Part shown: one piece after another, positions 13,983 through 19,309 of the stretch
Numbering within the stretch: position 1 is the first letter of the stretch
Layout of the letters: each line of letters starts with the position of its first letter
DNA from: Faecimorpha stercoravium
GTDB taxonomy: Bacteria > Bacillota > Clostridia > Lachnospirales > Bianqueaceae
Length of the DNA stretch: 19,309 nucleotides
Direction: 5' to 3'
Assembly (NCBI GenBank): GCA_018712555.1
Contig: DVGT01000007.1
Span: 1-19,309, forward strand
The notes under the pieces: generated by a model
Seen by the model: the letters and a program-made list of their open reading frames with translations, nothing else
The model's database searches: none
Told to the model about the DNA's origin: nothing
Translations under genes and position numbers: made by a program

Positions 13983-14858
13983 ATGAGTATGAGAAAGAAA
14001 AAAATGGATGTCTTTGACGTCCTCAACTATGTTGTTTTGACACTGCTCATCATCATTATCGTCTACCCGTTTCTATATGTGGTGGTGAACTCCTTCAATG
14101 CGCTGAGCAGCCATAGACCCTCTTATTTCTGGCCAGAACAGCCTACGCTGATGACGTATCAGACCGTATTCAAGGATGAGTCCTTACTGCATTCCTTCTG
14201 GGTTTCCGTGTGCAGAACGGTTATCGGAACCGCCTTTACCGTGACGGTGACGGCGCTGTGTTCCTATGCTATGAGTAAGAATTACCTGAAATTCCGACCG
14301 CTCTATGTGGTTCTTTTCACGATTCCCAGTTTCTTCAACGGCGGTATGGTGCCAGTGTACTTAAATATCCGGAATCTGGGGCTTCTGGACACATTCTGGG
14401 TGTACATATTGCCAGCAGGCTTCTCGTTCTTCTATATGGTGCTGATGATTTCTGCGTTCCGGGCGATACCGGAATCGTTGGAAGAAGCAGCGTTTATTGA
14501 TGGTGCCGGGTTTTTCTCCGTGTTTATTAAGATCATCCTGCCCGTTTCTGTTCCTACGCTGGCGACCGTAGCATTGTATGCGGCGGTAGGACAATGGAAC
14601 GCCTGGTACGATACGATGTTCTATACCAACAAGAGTTCTCTGCAAACCCTGTCCTCGGTGCTCATGCGTATTGTGCGAGAGAACAACCTGGGAGAGATGA
14701 CATCGGAATTAACATCCGATATGGAAAACCGATCGTATAACCCGGAAGGCGTAAAGATGGCGACGATGGTGGTATCCGTCCTGCCCATTATCTTCATCTA
14801 TCCGTTCTTGCAGCGGTATTTCGTCAAAGGAATCATGGTCGGATCGATTAAAGGATAA
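13983..14858 (+). CDS. ABC sugar transporter permease, subunit 2
   Basis: A 291-residue partner permease with six hydrophobic segments and the EAA loop LEEAAFIDGAGFFSVFIKII, followed by the LP turn (from about 166). It forms the heterodimeric membrane channel with the preceding permease. The stop of the first permease is embedded in the ribosome binding site (TAAGGAGGAATCGCC before the ATG), giving coupled translation. It ends with the usual basic-hydrophobic FVKGIMVGSIKG tail of this family. Confidence 0.93.
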   Translation: MSMRKKKMDVFDVLNYVVLTLLIIIIVYPFLYVVVNSFNALSSHRPSYFWPEQPTLMTYQTVFKDESLLHSFWVSVCRTVIGTAFTVTVTALCSYAMSKNYLKFRPLYVVLFTIPSFFNGGMVPVYLNIRNLGLLDTFWVYILPAGFSFFYMVLMISAFRAIPESLEEAAFIDGAGFFSVFIKIILPVSVPTLATVALYAAVGQWNAWYDTMFYTNKSSLQTLSSVLMRIVRENNLGEMTSELTSDMENRSYNPEGVKMATMVVSVLPIIFIYPFLQRYFVKGIMVGSIKG

Positions 14859-14871
14859 AGGAGTGAATAAA

Positions 14872-16593
14872 ATGAAGAGATGGTATCAAAAGAGTTTTGC
14901 ATGGCTCTGCGTGTTGCTGCTGGCCGTGTCTGCACTGGGGTGCGCATCTGACGGAGATTCCCAGTCTTCTGCACAGGAGAGCAGCACAGCGGAATCTGCG
15001 GCAGAAGAGAGTCAGACGCAGGAAGTCAAGGAAGGCAATAGCTGGGAATGGGAAGCAGGAAATCCTGTGACACTTACCTATTTCTATGATAAGCTGGTTC
15101 CGACCTCCAACTTCGATAAGTATTGGGGGAAGGATTATGTCAGCCAGAAGATCATTGAGGAAACCGGCGTCAATATCGAGTTCCAGTTTCCGCCGGATAA
15201 CTCTCATAGCAAGTTGCAGGTTTTGATCGCGGGCGGAACGCTGCCGGATATGATCATGTCCGACTATCATCTGTCGATTGTTCAGCAGCTGGCAACGAAT
15301 GACAGGATCTGGGCCATCAATGAACTGGAAGAGGAGTATGCGCCGGGCTTCTTGGAGAGAAATCTGGGCGATCATGTGATCCTGCATCAGCGCATGAGCT
15401 GGAATAGCATGAACGTATATGGAATTCCCAATGGGTATTATTCCCAGGATATGCTGGAAAGTGATGATCTGATCAAAAACAAGCAGGGTGTGGCGGTGAT
15501 CGAGCAGCTGTATCAGGAGCTGGGATCTCCCGATACGACGACGATTGAGGGCTTCCTGGATCTTCTGCGCAGTGTGAAGGAAGAATATCCGGATATGATC
15601 CCGGCACAGGCATCCCGAAACAATGGTAAGGATGCGGATGGCAATCTGCGCCTGATCTACAAACTCTTCCCCATGTTCGATCTGGGCAGCCGTTATGACG
15701 AAATCGACGGCAAATATGTGAAATATTGGTATAGCCCGAAGTATTTGGATCTTTTAAAGTTTGTCAATACGTTGTATAATGAAGGCCTGATCGATCCTAC
15801 AGAATTCACGGATTCCGGCGAGCAGCTGCAGGCGAAAGAATTCTCCGGCATGGTCTTTGCCGATATGTGTCAGGATTCGGATAATATTTCCTGGTTCACA
15901 GAGGAGCTGCAGAAGCTGCATCCGGATTGGAACTGGGTCATGGTTGAGGCTCCCAGCGCCTATGAGGATGCTCCCTATGGAGCGGACAGCATCAATGGCG
16001 GCGTCGGTGCGGAGACTGTGACGATGATCACGAAGAGCAGCGAAAATCCGGGACGCTGCCTGCAGGTATTGGATTATATTCTGCAGGATGAGTGTCAGCT
16101 GGAGCTGATCTACGGCATCGAGGGCAAGTCCTGGGATTATGATGAGAATGGATATCCCGTACTGTATCCCGAGGTGGCTGAGGCCGATGAAGAAGAGCAG
16201 AAGGGAACCTACGGCGTAGAGGCCTATTGGTTGTTCAGATCTAACGATGTGACCGCGAAGTATGAGAGATATGGTGCGACAGATGAGACGCTCAGAAGTT
16301 TTGACATCACGGGTAAGTATTATAAGGATCTGTCCTTCTTCAGCGGAGCGGAATCGTATGATGCGGACAGCGAAGAGATCAAGGTCTTCACGAATGTGAA
16401 GGAGTATTACGAAGTGAAGGTCATGGAACTTATCACCTGTGCGCCCGACGAGCTGCAGGGTCTCTATGATGAGATGATTTCGACCATCGATTCCATGGGA
16501 TACCAGACGCTGAATGACCAGATCGACGAGTTCTTCCAGAATAAGGATGCTCTGGTTCAGCAGTACAGCGAAGGTTTAGACAGTTATCAGTAA
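14872..16593 (+). CDS. extracellular sugar-binding lipoprotein of the ABC importer
   Basis: A 573-residue solute-binding protein. A basic, hydrophobic signal peptide ends in the lipobox SALGC, with C24 as the lipid-anchored cysteine, followed by a Ser/Ala/Glu-rich linker (SSAQESSTAESAAEESQTQE) and the binding domain beginning near NPVTLTYFYDK. The size fits the LplA/YtcQ class that binds long oligosaccharides rather than monosaccharides. AAAGGAGTGAA precedes the ATG at 14872; the in-frame GTG three codons upstream lies in this site. It delivers the ligand to the two permeases encoded before it and may also be detected by the kinase. The ligand is inferred to be a pectin oligosaccharide from the neighbouring GH28 genes. 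Confidence 0.92.
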   Translation: MKRWYQKSFAWLCVLLLAVSALGCASDGDSQSSAQESSTAESAAEESQTQEVKEGNSWEWEAGNPVTLTYFYDKLVPTSNFDKYWGKDYVSQKIIEETGVNIEFQFPPDNSHSKLQVLIAGGTLPDMIMSDYHLSIVQQLATNDRIWAINELEEEYAPGFLERNLGDHVILHQRMSWNSMNVYGIPNGYYSQDMLESDDLIKNKQGVAVIEQLYQELGSPDTTTIEGFLDLLRSVKEEYPDMIPAQASRNNGKDADGNLRLIYKLFPMFDLGSRYDEIDGKYVKYWYSPKYLDLLKFVNTLYNEGLIDPTEFTDSGEQLQAKEFSGMVFADMCQDSDNISWFTEELQKLHPDWNWVMVEAPSAYEDAPYGADSINGGVGAETVTMITKSSENPGRCLQVLDYILQDECQLELIYGIEGKSWDYDENGYPVLYPEVAEADEEEQKGTYGVEAYWLFRSNDVTAKYERYGATDETLRSFDITGKYYKDLSFFSGAESYDADSEEIKVFTNVKEYYEVKVMELITCAPDELQGLYDEMISTIDSMGYQTLNDQIDEFFQNKDALVQQYSEGLDSYQ

Positions 16594-16604
16594 GGAGAAA
16601 TCAC

Positions 16605-18086
16605 GTGTACAGATTAATGCTCGTGGACGATCAGAGAATCATTATGGAGGGCATCGCCAAGCTGATTCGTAAGGAAGATCTTCCCTTTGATCATTTCATC
16701 TTTGCGTCCAGCGGAGAGGAAGCATTGGAAAGATTGGCGGGAGAGGCGCCGGATGCCATGATTACGGATATTCGGATGCCGGGCATGGATGGCTTGGAGC
16801 TATGCCGCAGGATTCGGGAGCGAAAAGATGAGTTCCGGGACATGCCCATATTGATTCTGACAGGATACGACGAATTTGCGTATGCCCGAGAGGCGATCGC
16901 TCAAAAGGTTCTGTTTTATCTTCTGAAACCCGTTCGTCTCGAGGAGCTGTACACCTCCTGCCGCATGATGGTGGACGTCCTAGAAGAACGCAAGGTACGT
17001 TTGAGCGAGAGTGCGGCTCAAATGAATCTGCGGGAACATCTGATTCGCAATGCGCTGAACCCTACAGATCGTACGAGCCTGCATGAGGAACATCCGGAAG
17101 GATTGCTTCTCGTGCAGGCGAGATCCGGGGGAGAACTGAGGGGATTTTATCAGAAAGCAGCAGAATTGCGTCGGCTGCTGACGGAATCTCTTTATGCAGT
17201 CTATGTGAGAGATGCAGAGACCTATTTTCTGCTTTCTGAGAAAGAATTGCCGCAGTTGGTTTCCAAGGAGTGTCCGGATCTGGAAATCAATGTATCAAGG
17301 CCCTTTTATGATCTTGCGTCTTTGCCGGAGGCGATTCGACAGATTTATCAGGTGCATATGCGGCGGGCGGATCTGCCCAGACAGCGGATCGTCTCTTATG
17401 AGGAGATCCAGAATGCGCAGAGTGGATTGACCCTGATCGGACTGCAGGACCTACGGCCGCTGTGGAACGCGATGGGAAAGGAAGAGCGCAAGGTGCGGGA
17501 AGCCCTGGAAGAGCTTCATCAGAGAATCCTGGAGAAATCTCAGGGTTCTCGTTCCGGGACGGCTGCCCTGTATGCGGCAGTTTGTATGGAGATTTATAAG
17601 CGGTATTACAGCATCCCGCTGGCTAAGGTATTAAAGGAAGAATTTGATTTTCTTCTGCATAGTGGCATGTCGCTGATCCATCAGGAAAAGGTAGAACAGA
17701 TGAGGGATGAGGTGGCAGCCTGTGTGGTTCGGATTAGTGGAAAACTGGGCGAAAAGCAGAAAGAGAGTATCATTGTCCAGGCGAAAGACCTGATTCGGCA
17801 GCACCCGGAACTCTCTCTGAATGAAGCAGCACAGATATTGCATATCAGCAGTCAATATCTGAGTACCCTGTTTCATAAGGAGACAGGGATGGCCTTCGGC
17901 GATTTCCTCATACAGGAACGGATGCAGAAGGCCTGTCATCTGCTTCTTTCAACGAAGCTGACGGCAGAACAGGTGGCCGGGCAGGTGGGGTATACAAGTG
18001 AGAAGCATTTTTTCGTCGTATTCAAGAAAACCATGGGGATATCCCCCGCAAAGTACAGAAAAAACAAGCAGAATATGGAGGGGTAA
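16605..18086 (+). CDS. YesN-type response regulator with AraC DNA-binding domain
   Basis: A 493-residue transcription factor. The receiver domain (1-120) has D8-D9, the phosphoacceptor D55 in ITDIRMPGMDG, T86 and K108. A diverged middle region (about 130-385) is followed by a C-terminal AraC helix-turn-helix pair (about 390-490) with SLNEAAQILHISSQYLSTLF and LTAEQVAGQVGYTSEKHFF. It is activated by the kinase encoded at 11092-12888 and probably turns on the transporter genes and perhaps the divergent glycosidase operon. It starts with GTG: AAGGAG (16592-16597), overlapping the previous stop, lies seven bases before it, and the protein then begins directly with the receiver strand YRLMLVDD. Confidence 0.93.
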   Translation: MYRLMLVDDQRIIMEGIAKLIRKEDLPFDHFIFASSGEEALERLAGEAPDAMITDIRMPGMDGLELCRRIRERKDEFRDMPILILTGYDEFAYAREAIAQKVLFYLLKPVRLEELYTSCRMMVDVLEERKVRLSESAAQMNLREHLIRNALNPTDRTSLHEEHPEGLLLVQARSGGELRGFYQKAAELRRLLTESLYAVYVRDAETYFLLSEKELPQLVSKECPDLEINVSRPFYDLASLPEAIRQIYQVHMRRADLPRQRIVSYEEIQNAQSGLTLIGLQDLRPLWNAMGKEERKVREALEELHQRILEKSQGSRSGTAALYAAVCMEIYKRYYSIPLAKVLKEEFDFLLHSGMSLIHQEKVEQMRDEVAACVVRISGKLGEKQKESIIVQAKDLIRQHPELSLNEAAQILHISSQYLSTLFHKETGMAFGDFLIQERMQKACHLLLSTKLTAEQVAGQVGYTSEKHFFVVFKKTMGISPAKYRKNKQNMEG

Positions 18087-18090
18087 GACG

Positions 18091-18990
18091 ATGCAGATTC
18101 CAAAAGAGCCAGTCCGAGTCGCCCTGATCGGGGCAGGTCACAGATCCAACCGAATTTATAAGCCGCTTTTTCCAGGGCTCACCCCCTGGATTCAGGTCGT
18201 GGCCGTATGTGATCCGGTGAAGGAACATGCGGATTCTATGGCGGAAACGCTGGGGGCAAAGGCCTATTATCAGATTCAGGATCTGGTGAAGGCAGAAGAG
18301 ATTGAGGCGGCGATTGTCGTCGCGCCGATACCGCTGCATTACCCGTATTCGGTATATTTATCCGAACACAAGATTCATAATCTGATCGAGACGACCTGGT
18401 GTTCCACATTAGGCCAGGCCAGAGCCATGATTGACGCAGCGCATCGCAATGGAGTCTATACCCGGGTGGCAGAGAACTTCTTCCGGTATCCGATTGACCG
18501 TTTTGCGCAGACACTGCGGGATAATGGCTATATCGGCGATATTAAGCGGATTTTCTCTTATAATGATCATACGGGGTATCACAGCAATTCCCGCTGGATC
18601 GTGTTTGCGAAAGAGTATCCGGATTGGATCTCTTCGACGGATCATACGATGGAAGTTATGCCGGGATATCAGATTCCGGAACGATATATCGACCATGAGA
18701 CGTTTCGTTCTCGATTCATCCATTTCCCAAGCAATCTGATGGTGATTGATCAGGCTGCGAATATCAAAGGCATGCTGGGACGTCATGTGCGTCCGGGATA
18801 TACGGAGTGGCAGGGATATCGAGGCACTCTCGTCCAGGAGGGCGGCCGTTATGAGGCGCCGACACACTGGTTTTTGGACAACAATCAGCGTGTAGAACGA
18901 GGCTTTGGCGTCCACCCGGATTGGGAGGCGGAGATTCGCTGCAGTGTCTATGAGGATTCTACCGTCTTTAGTGATGTGAACTTCTGTTAG
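18091..18990 (+). CDS. Gfo/Idh/MocA-family protein lacking the EKP lysine
   Basis: A 299-residue protein with a Rossmann N-terminus (VRVALIGAGHRS, G14-A-G16) that should bind NAD(P), then a Gfo/Idh/MocA-like alpha/beta domain. In active members the cofactor domain ends in an EKP motif whose lysine is catalytic. Here the equivalent reads ETTW (100-103), so the lysine is threonine. The later VAENFFRYP and SSTDHTMEV segments fit the family's substrate domain. It is shorter than the typical 330-390 residues. GGAGGGG (18077-18083) supports the ATG at 18091. Last gene of the operon, four bases after the response regulator. It may convert a sugar acid released from the imported oligosaccharide, or be a sugar-sensing pseudoenzyme. 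Confidence 0.78.
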   Translation: MQIPKEPVRVALIGAGHRSNRIYKPLFPGLTPWIQVVAVCDPVKEHADSMAETLGAKAYYQIQDLVKAEEIEAAIVVAPIPLHYPYSVYLSEHKIHNLIETTWCSTLGQARAMIDAAHRNGVYTRVAENFFRYPIDRFAQTLRDNGYIGDIKRIFSYNDHTGYHSNSRWIVFAKEYPDWISSTDHTMEVMPGYQIPERYIDHETFRSRFIHFPSNLMVIDQAANIKGMLGRHVRPGYTEWQGYRGTLVQEGGRYEAPTHWFLDNNQRVERGFGVHPDWEAEIRCSVYEDSTVFSDVNFC

Positions 18991-19027
18991 AGAACATATA
19001 CAACTGAATACGGATTTATCTGATGGC

Positions 19028-19083
19028 AAGCACTTGCAACTATCCGAGAAAAGAACGGATATATGCAGGTGCTTTTCTTTTTC
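19028..19083 (+). terminator. strong intrinsic terminator of the transporter operon
   Basis: A two-part stem: AAGCACTTGCA (19028-19038) pairs with TGCAGGTGCTT (19064-19074) with one G-T wobble, and TATCCG (19041-19046) pairs with CGGATA (19056-19061) above a 2x2 internal loop. The tail is TTTTCTTTTTC. It lies 37 bases after the Gfo/Idh/MocA stop and works rightward only. Confidence 0.88.
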
Positions 19084-19309
19084 AAAAAATCAGAACACAG
19101 TGTCCAAAACCGGCTATCCGCACGGGCTGTAAGGTAGGGGGCAAGTCTGCCCGTCTGCACCTTGACAACTTCACAGCAGCCGCCGGAGGGATACCTGCCG
19201 CAACGGACAGTGCCGCCATGATACGAGCGCACCCATTGCTTAATCCATGCACAGCATAGGCAGTGACAACGCCGCTTTGGGAAAGTGTGGAACCGTATGG
19301 AATGGCTGT
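19084..19309. other. unassigned right edge, possible start of another element
   Basis: These 226 bases contain no gene I can support. On the minus strand one frame is open from the window edge to a TGA at 19082-19084 (about 75 codons, with SGVVTAYAVHGLSNG and RIAGFGHCVLIF). It has no visible start. On the plus strand a short open stretch (VTTPLWESVEPYGMAV) runs to the edge, with an ATG at 19302. The stretch follows a strong terminator and is richer in GC than the bases just before it. It could be the edge of a mobile element or simply the next transcription unit. Confidence 0.25.

Noticed and set aside
19023..19259. 78-codon plus-strand frame at the right end
   Set aside because: It runs through the terminator hairpin and has no ribosome binding site.
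1..19309. CRISPR arrays, tRNA, rRNA, insertion sequences
   Set aside because: No regularly spaced repeats, no tRNA-like cloverleaf, and no transposase or terminal inverted repeats were seen on reading both strands.

Overview
The window looks like the chromosome of an anaerobic Gram-positive bacterium of the class Clostridia, probably a gut or plant-fibre-associated relative of Lachnospiraceae or Oscillospiraceae. The grounds are strong AAGGAGG ribosome binding sites in front of nearly every gene, consensus sigma-A promoters with 17-base spacers, a YesM/YesN-type two-component system with an LplB/YtcP-type ABC importer, a lipoprotein sugar-binding protein, and a sensory-type [FeFe]-hydrogenase. 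The taxon is an inference; there is no rRNA or marker gene.

Region 1 (1-3420, + strand). A possible gene tail ends at 47. A promoter (147-176) then serves a GrpB/family-I inorganic pyrophosphatase fusion (287-1150) and a small overlapping membrane protein (1147-1362). Next come a TetR regulator (1426-2070) with a perfect-consensus promoter and an MFS exporter (2145-3380). A 21-base operator, 18/21 identical between its two copies (one inverted), lies just after the tetR -10 box and just before the exporter's ribosome binding site. This marks a self-regulated drug-efflux type unit. A hairpin at 3385-3413 separates it from the convergent genes on the other strand.

Region 2 (3422-10946, - strand). 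Six genes are transcribed leftward from a consensus promoter (-35 at 11001-11006, -10 at 10978-10983), with junctions of 15 bases or fewer or overlapping. In transcription order they are a thioredoxin-like [2Fe-2S] ferredoxin, an [FeFe]-hydrogenase with ferredoxin, extra FeS and PAS domains, a SpoIIE/PP2C-type phosphatase with a long C-terminal extension, a 588-residue putative six-hairpin glycosidase, and two tandem GH28 (polygalacturonase-like) enzymes without signal peptides. The first three form a H2/redox-sensing signalling set. The last three are cytoplasmic carbohydrate enzymes, probably acting on imported pectin oligosaccharides.

Region 3 (11037-19083, + strand). Diverging from region 2 with its own promoter is an operon for oligosaccharide sensing and import: a YesM-type histidine kinase, two ABC permeases, a solute-binding lipoprotein, a YesN-type AraC response regulator and a Gfo/Idh/MocA-like protein that lacks the usual EKP lysine. 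It ends in a strong intrinsic terminator (19028-19083). No ABC ATPase is encoded, so a shared MsmX-type ATPase elsewhere is expected.

Region 4 (19084-19309) has no clear complete gene. Its character differs from the operon before it, and it may be the beginning of another unit or a mobile element.

Together regions 2 and 3 look like a Gram-positive pectin-utilisation locus in which a sensory hydrogenase/phosphatase module has been joined to the glycosidase operon. That linkage is the most interesting point of the window.
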